From contig JASANC010000316.1 of the NCBI GenBank assembly GCA_030248135.1, forward strand, positions 186,001 to 250,000: DNA of 64,000 nucleotides, read 5' to 3'. The notes beneath the pieces are model-generated. The model did no database searches and was not told the origin of the DNA. It worked only from the letters and a program-made list of their open reading frames with translations. Positions 1 to 12,300 of the stretch are shown one piece after another. Within the stretch, counting starts at the first letter, position 1, and each line of letters starts with the position of its first letter. A program made the position numbers and the translations under genes. The DNA comes from Theristus sp. LFF4_11. Taxonomy: Eukaryota > Nematoda > Chromadorea > Monhysterida > Xyalidae.

Positions 1-164
1 TGCTTACTTTTGAATTGGTCTGAGTCTGATAATTGTGGTTGAAAAACAAAAAAATGCGCAATTGAATCGGCTGCAAAAGGGATTCGTTCGGCCTGCCCAG
101 TCGTCCACTAAACATTGCAAACTTCAACCAAAACTAGAAGTGTACGGTTTTTTCCACCCTACCC

Positions 165-277
165 GATGGCAGAGAATACTCGATGGGCGCCCTACTCGAC
201 GGCGTTCTGTGCGCTTTTCTGGGATAGCCCTGACTAAAAACATTGCCTAAAATCCCCCAATAACAACAACAACAACT
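165..277 (+). repeat. 5'-truncated SINE copy with CAA tail (copy 1)
   Basis: Matches the 3' body of the SINE copies at 13388 and 61459: an ACTCGATGGGCGCCCTACTC block, a TAGCCCTGACTAAAAACAT block, then a short (CAA)n run. The tRNA-like head is missing. Confidence 0.75.
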
Positions 278-306
278 TCAAACAAAACCACGTTTCTTCC
301 ACCGAC

Positions 307-3300
307 CCGTCTTTCCGATCGCATCGATCAACGTGAGAAACGTCGCTGAAACAATGAGATTCGAGGTCCAATTGGCGCAAGTGACCACCGGTAAACAAAG
401 TGGATTGCAACTGGTGGGAAACAGTTCACTGGTGATCGTCCAGGGCATCGCGGCGAGACCAACACCGAAACAGACGATGTAGACGGAAAGGCACACCAGC
501 ACGGGTACGTACGCTGCGGGGTGACCAGCTGGAAAAAAACAGAGTGTGAATGCTGATTGGCTGATTAACGTAGAGGTCGAGCGTTGATTGGTTGTGTCAA
601 AGTGAAGACAGTTCGTGGGAAAAATGGTAGCCACAGCTATCCTAGGAACAGCTCGGCCTCACAGAGGTGTCTTCACCAACGAACCGCCCTTGGTCAAAAA
701 GTTCAATTGTAAGATAATGACTAATGAAATGAAAAAGCATCCGAAAATTTCCCTCAGTAAGCAAACCGGACAACAAATTGGTTGAAGCAAACATTCCAAC
801 CGAACAGCCATAAAGCGGCATTCATGAAGCAGTATTTAGTGACGCGTAGCTGTGTTAAAACATAGTTGCACGCGATCACTAAATACTGTTTTCATGAATG
901 CTCCTTAACGCACTGTCATGCCACCAGAACGCCGCAGCCAATGCGAGCGTACTGAACAGAACACCGGCAAGACTGAGCTCCAGCAGTGGCTTGCGGCCGA
1001 TTCGGTCAACTGCGGGCATGGCGACGACGACCACCGATAAATAGACGGCCAGTGGAATGCAGGCGAACCAGAGGGCGTCCGTACGGTCAGTGACACCGGA
1101 AGCCTCGATGATGGTGCCCGTGTAGAACCTGAAAGTTCGGAAAACGGCTTTCGAGGGGTCACTCGAGACAAGAATCAGTGGTGGAGACCACCTTTTTGGT
1201 TCCACGTGCATTTGCAGATAAGGAAATACGTTTTATGCTTGCTGCGGCAGTTCAAAATTGCCAAAGTGACTCTGTGCTTTTGTATATCTCAAGAGACCCA
1301 TCAACCCAGTTTGAGGTTGTCACGAATGAAGCGGTGTTTTTTTTCTAATCTATGCGCGCATTGAGCAAGGGAGGAACCGAAACCGAAACCACAACTGTGG
1401 AAGAAGCTGGCGCAATATGGGATTGCCTTGAATACACAACTCAATGTCATGCTGTGCGTGCACCAACAAAATAAGATATCCTACGGAATGACCGAGTAAA
1501 CATGGCAGCTTTTTTTCAGGGTGCAAGGAGCGCGCGAAATTTAAATAAAAGAAAAAAGACGCTCAGAAACCAAATTGTGTGCCAAATTTGACGCGTTTTT
1601 TCAGACCAATGGATTCTTCGGTGCTATTCTGTTCATTCTTTCTGCCTTGAACACATGATTTGGAGTTATGTTGGCATTTTTGAAAAGACAACTCCTAGTC
1701 TGCGACTGATCCCGCCTTGATGGGCTGCCTTATTTATTCGGCCATACTGTACGTAGTGCCCTTCCTACATGATCGTGTTGATGCCAGTGAACTGTTGCAG
1801 CACGTGCAGCAGACAGCCAATCAGCAGCAGACGTCTCAGTTGCGGAATGCGCAGCACTTGGCACAGTCGATTGATCGTTGCCGAAGAAGGCGCTTGTTCA
1901 CTTTTAGCGGTTCCAGAAAACGCCAAGAGTTCGGTGGTGTTTCTTCGACCGGTGAACATCATCGCGCTGAGTAGTGCCATTGCAGGCACCAGCTCGATTG
2001 TGAATAAAACACTGGAAAACATAAATATAAGAAAAAATTTTATGGAGTCCGTGGTCTGGTGATCCACCATTGACGTAAATTTTTCAAAAAAAAATTGTAA
2101 AGGCCTTTTTGTTTATGCCAGTGTTATATACATATATATGTACATATATACATATATATATGTATATGTAAAAAAACATACTTTACATAAATCACACCAC
2201 ACGGCAGAAACCATTCCGTTGTGTCCTCTTGAGGAATTTCTTGTTCACTTTGCAGGAATAATGAAGAGCTTAAAACATGAATAAAGAAAAAAAACCGAAA
2301 AATCAAAACCGACCGCCAATCGAGGTCCGTTTGCGCAACGAGCGCACTAGCGAGACACGCCACGAACTGACCGATCACGATGCACAGTGGAAAGACGGAC
2401 AGAAGCAGGCCACGGCGGCGGTGGTGCGTGGTGAAGTCGCTGACGAAGCCGGGCAACACGGTCGAGCAGACACCTGCGATTATGTGCGACAAACACTGGA
2501 GTCAACAAAATTGTCTAACCCTTGGGACGTCAGTTTGCTGTGTGTTGACTGCGGACTATGACAACGCATTTTTGGGCGGGCGGGCGTGGGCACAAGCCAA
2601 CGCAAGCAATAATGAAGTTGGCCAACCGGGTGTAAACTCAACTCGCTCAACCAAAACTTTAAAAAAGGTTGACTGATTTTCCTCAACGAAAGTAACGATA
2701 TTTTCATTGAAACCGATTGACTGATTTACCTCAACGGAAGTAACAAGTTTCATTGCAACCGAGTTTTGTTGTGGTTCTGCTTCTCAACTCGTTGTTCAAT
2801 CACATTCAAAAATACGTACATGGTCATCGCGTTTCTGGAACCGGTGGATCGATTGCAACGAAAACGGTTGTTTTATGACCCTTTTGGGCGTTTCTTTTTC
2901 TTAGTATTACGTTCACCAACCAATCGCGACACCCTGTATCGCCCGTCCGCCGAGCAGCTGGTACCAGGCGAATGTTGTTGCCAGCGTAACGCTGCCGATC
3001 TGGAAACACACGGCCGAAAACACGAGTGTTGCACTGAAAAGCATGGAGAACACACACGATTTGTGATTCCAGCGTTCAAACGTGTCGTCGTCGTCCGAAC
3101 GGGCGGGACGAAAAATGTGCTGAAAAACTGCTCAAGTTTTGGTACAGCAAACCACATTGAAAACGCACGGTTATACAAAACAGTCTACAATGTATCTCGC
3201 TAATACACGCAACTAGCTGATTGGTTGGTCATAGCAACTCTCAGCGCTGATTAGTTGGTCATGAGAAATTCTCAGCGCTGATTGGTTGGTCATCAAGCCA

Positions 3301-3682
3301 TGTTGCTTATATTTTCCAGATGGACTGTACGGTCATAACAAAACCAGAAAGTGGAAACCCAGTCGATCAGTCCCGCGATGCGAACCGTGATTATGCTCGC
3401 ACAATGCCGCCAACAACAAGAATGACAGCAAGTGCACACCGCCACAACGCACGCGAGCCATACCCGCCAAACTGACCGTTTGCCAACGGCGCGCACCGCT
3501 CGCATTGACAGCGCGCACGCCAACGCCGCCGCCAAAATGGCGACGCCGACAGTCGCCTGTTGCCAGTCGTGGTTCAGTCGAAGTCGCTCGCGCACCAGCA
3601 TCGTGACGCCCGGCATGACGCCGAGGTCGTAGCCGATGACGAGGCCGCCAGCTGTCGCCGCGATCGTCACCGTCAGCGTCAT
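307..3682 (-). CDS. SLC2-type sugar/inositol transporter (HMIT/SLC2A13-like), 3' end cut by window edge
   Basis: Major facilitator sugar transporter, expected to move a hexose or inositol across a membrane. Six exons are readable on the minus strand: 3682-3478, 3033-2921, 2473-2314, 2011-1770, 1128 to about 908, and 528-307; checked phases agree. The first carries GYDLGVMPG (TM1 end), the second GGRAIQGVAIG, the fourth QQFTGINTIM, the fifth DRIGRKPL and the last AAMPWTITSELFPT. All are family hallmarks, closest in my reading to SLC2A13, but without its long extracellular loop. Odd point: where the family has PESPRWL after TM6, this protein reads TGRRNTTELL. The last exon ends at a GTCGGT donor, so the C-terminal exon lies beyond the left edge. 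The start Met at 3682 is the first in frame before TM1; an upstream exon is possible. The specific substrate is not readable. Confidence 0.85.
812..907. mobile_element. MITE family D, about 97 bp palindrome
   Basis: Near-perfect inverted repeat with ends of the type TTAAGCGGCATTCATGAA and an internal CAGTATTTAGTGACGCG arm. Related copies lie at 11842 and 36383, and a half copy at 5786. On the minus strand its end overlaps the 5' splice site (GTTAAG) of the transporter exon that ends near 908. Confidence 0.75.
2127..2172. repeat. TA/TATG-rich simple repeat
   Basis: An alternating tatatacatatatatg tract inside a transporter intron. Confidence 0.8.
3180..3329. mobile_element. MITE family A (TACAGTC-type ends) copy 1
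   Basis: Starts near CAGTCTACAATGTATCTCGC and ends in TTTTCCAGATGGACTGTA. In between is a roughly 31-bp unit carrying CAGCGCTGATTGGTTGGTCA. Other copies are at 10687, 13924 and 27720. It lies in the transporter's first intron. Confidence 0.75.
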
Positions 3683-5324
3683 CGTCGCGAGTGGCGGAAA
3701 TCGCAGTGTTCACAACTGTAGTGCAAGCACTGTTTGTTGTGTTTCTTCTTCACTGTATGTTTTTGCAGACATACAGTCGTTTTTCCTCAGTTTTACATCG
3801 CGAGACGCAGGAAAGGACTCCGATAAACCGGTCGGTCCGACCAAAATTGCGCATGATAGAGAGACCCATGTGAAACTGAAAACCGACTGTAAAACAATCA
3901 TGCAATTTGTGCGTGCGCATTGGGACGTTGATTGGCTGTTGTATGCATCGGATGGCAGCAAACAGTCAGTCTAATTCAAAAGCAGCCAAATCAATTGAGA
4001 CGATTGCGAATGCGATCCGCTGCCCAATCAGCGATATTCATTGTATGTTTGTAGAATGCAGCAAAATCGACATGGGTCTCCATGCTTTGACTGATACAAA
4101 TGCAGAAGCACAGCGGGCTAGCACAATGAAGCTTGCATGAAAAAAAACCAAGCCAGATCGATTTTGTTTTCAGAAAACCAGGATTATGTGTCAGCCTGCA
4201 CAGGTTTCACAGAACTATAAACATTCGAGCGCAATATTACGCGGTATTGCTGATGCGTTAGCTGGCCAGGTTGTGTGGCAACCACGTCTGTGAAAGCGGT
4301 TATGAGCGGTTTTGTTTTTTTTCCTTTCAACATTCCACACTTGCAGACCGGATTTTGTGTAGATCTGGGGGTTTGAGCTGTTTTGAAAATAAGCGAAAAA
4401 CAAAAAGTGCTGAATAAAAACAGTCTCCCTGTTAAAATGTGAAAGCCATGAATGAGTTGAACAAAACTACAAAAACCAGGAAAACTGATTTGTGATGAAT
4501 CGACCACACACTGGATGGGGCTAGGATTTCGTGCGCTGAATTCAATTTTTTTCAATCACAGTGAAAACGTCAAGTCTAGTAAACCACTCACACCCAAAAA
4601 ATACACGATTTGCACAACAGTTTTTTATTGGGGCTCATTCAGAGGTATTATAAATCGTACTCGATGGCAAAATTGTAACAACCGCAACGCTCTTTTTTCA
4701 ACCTAAACAAAAAACGCACACCGAAGTTTTACGACAAGAAAAACAGCAATAAATCAATCTGAGCACAAAATTCCACATGACCTCCCAGAATAAAAAAACT
4801 AAAAAAACAATTGAAAATACTCAACAAAACCAGAATTTTTTGCTTAAAGTGACTGAAAGTATGAATAACCACACCAGATCTAAATCACGGTCCGTTTGAC
4901 TAATGTGCACGCGGGGTTAGGAACTGAAAAAAACGATTGAAGATAATTGTTTTATCAAAAAGCATTAACTCAGACATATGCCACAACAGGCACACAGAAT
5001 CTCAAAAAAGGCAAATTTTACTGAAAAACATACAAATTCCGCACAAAAACGCGGTTTAGCTGTGCATAAAAGTGGGTGATACGCCCAAGTTTTTGACAGT
5101 TTTTTTCTTCAGACAGAAAATGGAGCCGTGCAAGTTGCACTCATGGAATTCAATCATCCGTTAAATAATTCAATTTTAGAAATCCTGAAACCGCCGACTA
5201 AACAGCAACTACTATTTTTTTTTTAATACATACAACCCCTGAAGTATATACGCATCGAAAAACGTAGTGACACAAACAAACAATAGTTGGATTTTGATTT
5301 GCAAATATGCAACGTGCGCCCGAT
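3683..5324. other. Intergenic, no gene seen
   Basis: Between the transporter start and the porin stop codon, both minus strand. AT-rich with scattered short open frames that have no recognisable protein character. It should hold the transporter promoter and the porin 3' UTR; no clear motif was found. Confidence 0.6.
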
Positions 5325-8089
5325 TCAGCAGCAAGCGTCGTATTCCAGGCCCATGCCGTATTTGTGGCCGCCCTCTTGGAATTTCGCAACGTCGAACAGA
5401 GCGGAAATCGTAAGTTTCAGGTCTGAAAAAAGTGAATATTATTTGAAAGAGCACCCCAGGAGTGAAGGAGAGAAGAGAAATTCTGGTGAACATGCTGATT
5501 GGCTGAAGCTGGACTGCTTCGAAGCACCACCAAGCACTAGCGTATCTGAGATTGGCTGTGATTGTAAAACATGAAATACGGATGCAACCGTTCCAGTACT
5601 CAATCAGACAAACAGAACGAATCAACAAAAAAACCTCTGAAATATTCACACGAAAATGAGCGAACGACAATCAGATGCCAAAACCATGCGAAGGTTTTTT
5701 TAACTCGACCACAAAATCATTACGTTAAAATTCAATCACAATGTCCGCGAAGAACAGACAAAACCAAAACGTCAACAACAAAAAACATGGTTACGCGGTC
5801 ACTAAGTACTGTGTCATGAATGCCGCTTAAGCTTACCAACCACTCCAAAACCACCCAAATCCCGCTCACGTGGATGCAACTGGTGTTGCGTGGCGACGGC
5901 CAACTGTGAGTTGTTGGCCAACTTGGCCCGCATCGTCCAGTCCCTGTCCACCTTGTACAAGCCGGCCAATCCGAACGTCGTCGTCTGCTCCCCCGTTCGC
6001 CAGCCGCAACTTGCCGCCAATTCCAGTTGCCGATTGACACGATGGTGGACGTTGGCGCCGAACTCGGTGCCGTCGTTGCTGCAGCAAAAAACACATGATG
6101 AAAGTTTATTTATTTATCATTATTTTTTTCCATTTGGTTCTGCGACAAAACACATGATGACGAAACTGTAGTTATTGATTACTATTTTTTTCATTTGGTT
6201 CTGCGACTCAATGCACCTCCATTTGCAGGTGTCTCATGGAATTTAGTGTCATGCTTGATGCGGCAATTCAATTATTTTACCATAGCCCCCTGTCGAGTCT
6301 GATCTGAGAGTCTCTGGTTACTTCAATTCAGCAAGTTCGAACTGTCGCGTCAAGCCTGAAACCAATCTTCTGTCCGTGCGTGCACTGAGCGGGCAGAACG
6401 AGAAAAAAAGATGCTAGTGGATTTGCAGCGCGTAGACCGATGGAGTTCGATCACCAGCAGAAACCGCTACACTTCGATGTGGGGTCGTGGTCGGTGGAAT
6501 GGATCGCTAAAGCCATTCCTTGCCATTCTTCGTGTAAATTCGTGTTTCGCAATCCGACACCACCATACACTCGACTGACAGCAATTGCCGAATCAATAAA
6601 CAGCATATACCCGTGTGACGGTGTGGTTGAGCAAAAGCTACCTCAACATGCACCATGTTCGCAACCATCAGCTCCGCAACACGCTCCCCAATCCGTAGCA
6701 TTCAAAGCAACATGTTTCGAAGCGAACCCAATGACACCCGTTTACTCACATATAAGTGTGCACATCCCATTCGCCGGCGTTTCGACCGAACGCCACGTTT
6801 TTCTGTCCGATTTTGCCGGTCTTCGTGTCGTAGCCGGCCTGCAAGCCGAGCAGCCAGCCTTCATAGCTGCAAAAATGGCAGAATTCGATGGTAAAATCAA
6901 CGTAATTTTTATTCGATAAACTTTTCAGTGCCAGTTTTGAATGTGTTTACTTGCTTGTTGCTTGCTTGCATGTTTACTGTCGTTGTCCTGAACACCATGC
7001 ATTCTTTTCAAACACGTGTTTTTGTCAAATGTTGCTCACTAATCGCAAGCCTAAGCCATTTTTTCTCTTTACGGTGGCACACGTTCACGGTCATACAAGG
7101 GCACGGCAGTGTCGGGACGGCCCTCGGAAAAACAAAAAAACCACAAAAACCACACGTGCCAACCTGAACACGCCGGAGGCATTGACGAGCGGCCCGCCAG
7201 CGAGTGCCACGTCCGTGTTGACTTTCAGCTGATCGTGCGTGAACTCCGCTTTCACCTTGGCACTTCGTTTGCTGTAATATCGAAGAATTTGGCGCTTCGT
7301 TTGCGTTTGCTGTTGTTTTTGTTCGAGAAAAAAACACCAAATTCCAGCAAAACCGAGCAAAAAAAACAGTAAAAAACCGACCCCGTGGGCGGCACAAACG
7401 TCGACTCCAACGTCAGTTTAGTGCCCTTCGACAGTTGGTCTTCCGCCACAATCTCGGTGCCAAGCGCGTTGTCAGTGTTCCATTTTTCCGTCAACGTGAG
7501 GCCTGAGATGAGAAACGACTTTTTTATGGGACTGCGAAGTTGCTCATTCATCAACTCTATTTTGATTACAAAAACTTGTTTTGTTTCGGGCACTTCATTT
7601 GCGCTTCTCTAATGATAAGAGAGACGAGCGGTGGTGAAACGTGGAGTGAGAGGGGAGAAGTCATGATATCTGACGAACCATATTTCGGAATTTTATATTT
7701 CAGATCGAGCGATCCAAACAGTTTGCCGGTGGCGACGTTGTGCGAGGAGCCGGTCTTGAACTCCACCGTCTCGTGCGGTCGCGTTTTTGTGTCGAGTTTC
7801 AGGAAACCGAAATCTGTGGTGTGCGAAAAAACGGTTTTATTTTTGGTGGTGGTATTGCTTTTAAATTTAATTAAAACGTTTTTCAATCACCTTATGGGTT
7901 TTAACGACTGAAGAGTGAAGACATCAATCAGCAGAACTCACAAATTGCTGATTTCCTTTTCATTTGCTGCTGGCAGCAGGTCACAATCAAAAAGTGAAAG
8001 ACAAGACACCAAAAACTCAACTCACTGTATCCTTTGCTGAACAAATCTCTGGTCGATTTTCCCAAATCCGCGTAGCTCGGCGGTGCCAT
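5325..8089 (-). CDS. VDAC: Mitochondrial voltage-dependent anion channel (porin)
   Basis: Beta-barrel channel of the mitochondrial outer membrane, passing ATP, ADP and other metabolites. Seven exons (8089-8026, 7813-7679, 7502-7382, 7271-7164, 6866-6750, 6078-5870, 5422-5325) join in phase to 283 residues, the size typical of animal VDACs. The start [20 protein letters not shown] matches the N-terminal helix of the family. Later blocks [46 protein letters not shown] and [13 protein letters not shown] are strand signatures including the C-terminal one. The gene looks intact, with stop TGA at 5325-5327. MITEs lie in its introns but not in exons. Confidence is high because both ends and the total length fit. 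Confidence 0.95.
5786..5831. mobile_element. MITE family D half copy
   Basis: GGTCACTAAGTACTGTGTCATGAATGCCGCTTAA matches one arm of the family D palindrome. It lies in the last porin intron, about 40 bases from the donor at 5869. Confidence 0.55.
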
Positions 8090-8374
8090 CGTGTAATTTG
8101 CTTCAGTTGGTTTTGTCAATATGCAGAAGAAACAAACCACAAAAACTTGGAATTACTGCGGCGATAAATGGCTTTCTTTAGCACCACGAGGTTGCGTGTG
8201 CGTTGTTGTGAAGTGAAATAGAATTTTGGACTAGAGCGTAAATTGTTGAAATGAAACGCGCTGCAATCCCATTCCTGTGTGGATACAAAGATAATATTAT
8301 ACAAGCTTTCTGAGCAGGATTGAGACTTTCTGAGCATCGTCCACTTTGTGATGAAGCCCATCAGCCTAACTCTA

Positions 8375-8530
8375 TACCATGACCAACTTGCTGATTGGTT
8401 GGTGATCACGTGATGCATGCATTTTGTGCAAATCAAACTCCGCCTCCACAGCAGTGCCTGCACACAATGCATATCCATCACGTGATCATCAACCAATCAG
8501 CAAGTTGGACATGTTACAGAGTGAGACTGT
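8375..8530. mobile_element. MITE family B copy (upstream of VDAC)
   Basis: Inverted repeat: AACTTGCTGATTGGTTGGTG on the left mirrors CACCAACCAATCAGCAAGTT-type sequence on the right, with CACGTGATGCATGC near the centre and a GACTGTA end. Copies recur at 17584, 21569, 22746, 25892, 28850, 53381 and 62113. Confidence 0.65.
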
Positions 8531-9318
8531 AGTCTGCAGTGCCTTCAGTGATGCATACAAAACACAGTAATGTTGCATTGTAACCAATAACACGTGCGAA
8601 CACATACAGAAGCGCCTGTGTGTCGTACGTGTTTGCGTGTTTGTTACGATCCAACATTAGTGCACAACAGTGATATGTTGAAGTCACAAACACACAGGCA
8701 CACACACAATAGTACACCGCGCGAGTGCCAGCGAATATGAGCCAGTGTGTTTGCCTGTGCACATCATCACTGTGATTGTGTTTTGAAAGATAAACAAGGT
8801 GCACGATCTTTAGAGAAACAAAAGTAACGCAACCAAGCGGACCTGCTTGGCTCATGATGGTGCGCTTTCTTTTGACCATCAAAAGCGGATTGGAATGAAA
8901 ACGACCGATTCCTGCTGTGTTTTCGTGTTTTCTCAAAATTTTGTTCGTGTAACATGCCACAAGATTTATTTCTGTACAACAGAATAACACAAACTACTTT
9001 TTCTAATTGTATCACATCGAAAGTCGAAACACACAGACAGATCAGCTGTTCTGAGTACAATTTTGTAAATTTTATGCATTGACAATCAAGTAGCAATTGA
9101 CAGCACGCGTTGAATGAGGATAAATGCACGAAAAAAAACTGCAGCAACTGCCAAGTGGGGACCGAGACCAGCCGGACGGAACGGGCAGGACAAGTGGGGC
9201 CCGTAACCTAGAACAGCTGGTAGTGGAGCCCGTTTCCCCATTTGGTCTCCCCGACAAGTAATAAACGTTTATTAACACAAAAAAACAACAAACTAAAGTA
9301 AAGAGACGACGCATTTTT
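8531..9318. other. Intergenic between HDAC6 3' end and VDAC 5' end
   Basis: No exon seen. Contains CACACA-rich hairpin-like sequence (8640-8780) and a GC-rich patch near 9160-9250 of unknown nature. The VDAC promoter should be within about 8090-8600. Confidence 0.5.
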
Positions 9319-12300
9319 CTACACGATCACGTTCGACTGATCACACAACCGGTCGTTATTCACGTTGTTATTCGGCTCTGACTTCCGTCGTTGTTCTTCG
9401 TTGGCGTCACTGGTGTTAGCACTTGATTTTGATTCGTTTGTATTCATCGTCACATTCGTCGTCTCCTCGACAGCAGCTACGGTTGGCGGTGGCTGTTCCG
9501 GTTTTCCAATTACGGTCACCGGATTATCGATTTTCCTTCGGTCGACCGCCGTCGCGCCTTTTTTCTTCGCCTTCGGTCGTTTCTTCTTCGCGCTGTCGAC
9601 CGTGATTCGTGACAGCCGATTCGCGAGCGCCTCGATTTCAGGCGAGAACAACACCGATTGATCCTGATTAGGTTGAAAAGTTGGTTTTTGTTTCTGTGGT
9701 TGGTAGGTCAGGCGGAATACAGAAAGTAATATTATTCGTTCTTTTGGTTCTGGTGCGATTCAACGCGTTGGCAGTCACAAAGCGAAATTGGTTGCACGCT
9801 TCATGTGGAAACTCGAAATCACCAACGTGACCCTTTCATATCTCATCTCAGGGATTAACGTCGTTTCAGGAATTTTGAGCGTCAATCAGGAAACAGCTTT
9901 CCAAATCGATGCATGGGTCGAGTCACACAGCCAGAAAAAAATAGAAAATACAGAGATCACAGACCAATCGAAGGTGAAACAAAATTGTTTCTTGAAATAA
10001 ACTGCGAAACTAAACGCGATCACAATTCGCCGAAACCTGTTTGCTCGGTGATGCACGGACATCGGAGGCGGAGTCCGAAATTCTGTAGCGCAGCGGCGCG
10101 ACTGCGCAAGGCCAAAAGGGCGTGTGGATGGCTAGTAAATTCTGCAGAGTGCCCCAGACACCGTCGGGTACTTCGGCAGCGTTGGTGTTCTTCATTGGTG
10201 CGAGCGGTTGACCGACCAGTGCGCGCACGCAGTGCTCCGCGGAGGCGGTGATGGAGCGCAGGTTATATCTGCAACTTGGCGGTGTGACGTCACCACAAAT
10301 ACACTGATACGCTTAGCAAAAGCGTGCACATTGGTTTTTTTAACGACGTTGATGTGATCTGATGTTGTTACGAAGATTGTGAGTTGCATCCAGCTTAAGG
10401 CCCGTTCATACCAGATGTATGCAGAATGAAGTCGTCACGTGAACTGTACTGAACGAAGACGTCACGTGACATGACGTGACATGACGTGACGTGCCGTATA
10501 TGTATACGTCAGTATGAACGGGCCTTTAGCGTTCTGGCGCAGTTCGGCAGGTTTTCCGCATCAAGATCAAACTCAATTCCGGTTTTGTTTCAGCTGCTAC
10601 GCCCGCGCGCAGCCAATCTGACTCGCTAACTGGTGCAACACCGATTCCAGTAGGTGGGTGGGGGGCGTGCGGGCAATAAAAAAAACTGCAGTCTATCTCG
10701 CTAATATATGCAACTAGCTGATTGCTTGGTCATAGCAATTCTCAGCGCTGCTTGGTTGGTCATAGCAGTTCTCAGCGCTGATTGGTTGGTAATAGCAACT
10801 CTCAGCGCTGATTGATTTGTCATGAGCAGTTCTCAGCGCTGATTGGCCGGTCATCATGTCATGTTGCATATATTTTCCAGATGGACTGTACAAATGTACA
10901 ACTTCGGCCACGACACACTCCACCATTCTTCCCATTCGCCCACGACCCAGCGACGCACCCTCCCTCCAGTGCGAGCACCACCCGGCCGCCCGCGAGCGTC
11001 TGCAGCACGCGTGTCATCCAGCCGTAGCACTCCGGCTCCAGCCAGTAGCCGCCGAGCGGGTCGCCGGTGGCCGCGTCGAAACCACAGGACACGAGCACGA
11101 GGTCGGGGTTGAATTCCAGTGCCATTGGCAGCAGCAGCTGAGCAGGGAACGGGGCTTGGAAACGCTTAGAAATTGCCGACGTCTCAGGGATGTGCCCCGC
11201 TGAAGACCGTGCAGTTTGTTGGAGATTGAGAATCAAAGGGAAGGCGCACAAAATTCGTTTTACGAACACCGCAATGTTGCACCATGTCACCGACAAACAC
11301 ACGGGCACACCAGTACACAACAACATTGGGTCATATGGACATACTGACTTTTTGATTCTGATTGACTCGTTGACTGGCAAACACTTTTCTTCTCAGTAAA
11401 GGTGAAACCGATGATGTACAATGTTGAAAAACGCATAAAGACCCGTTTATACCTGGCGTATGCAGGCGTACTCAGGTATGAACGGTAGTGTGCAATAACA
11501 CGGGATCTGCCGTGACGTAACGTGACGTGCCGTATGCGCATAAGTCAGGTGTAAACGGGCCTTAAGCTCCTCCCACTCCACCAACCCGACAGAACGCGTG
11601 CACATAAACTTCGTCGCGCATCGCCCTCGCCCGCTGACTCCAGGCAAAGTTCACGTTCCTGCCAGCCGCTTCGCCGGAGCCGCCGCGTTCAAACGGTGCA
11701 CCGGTGCCCGGGTAGAACATTCCGTTGTCGTAACGATGCAGCGACACGTACAGCACGGAGGGGTCATGAAAATGGTCGGGATGAAATCGGTGAAACCAAT
11801 GGCAAAAAATGCAAAAGTACAGCGCCCGAAGAACACAATGCATTAAGCGGCGTTCATGAAACAGTATTTAGTGACGCGTAGCTGTGTTGAAACATAGCAA
11901 CGCGGTCAATAAATACTGCTTCACGAATGCACATAAAGCGGATTTTTATTCAGCATTTTGGGTGTGAAGTTTTAAACGCACACTGTGGTTTGAAACTGAA
12001 TAAATATCCTAATCTGAGCGGCATTCCACCACGCAGCTAAAGTGATTTATTTTCAAAAACGGTTTTTTGTTGTTCATTTTTGAGAAAAAAAACGCTAAAG
12101 TCGATATCAAACAATTGTGCAAAAATGTTCGTTCTTCCTCAATTTCTGGCGAAAACTCATTTCATTCCCTTCATTTTAAAATAAGCCCCAAACCTAAAAA
12201 GCAGCGAACCTCATAGAACGCGTTCTGCACGCCATTGCCATGATGCACGTCCCAGTCGACGATCAACACTTTCTCTAGAGCGTGTTTTGTCTGCGCGTAA

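Noticed and set aside
2200..2275. Extra transporter exon (LFLQSEQEIPQEDTTEWF)
   Set aside because: The exon ending at 2314 joins in phase to the one starting at 2011 and gives a continuous SLC2 alignment without it.
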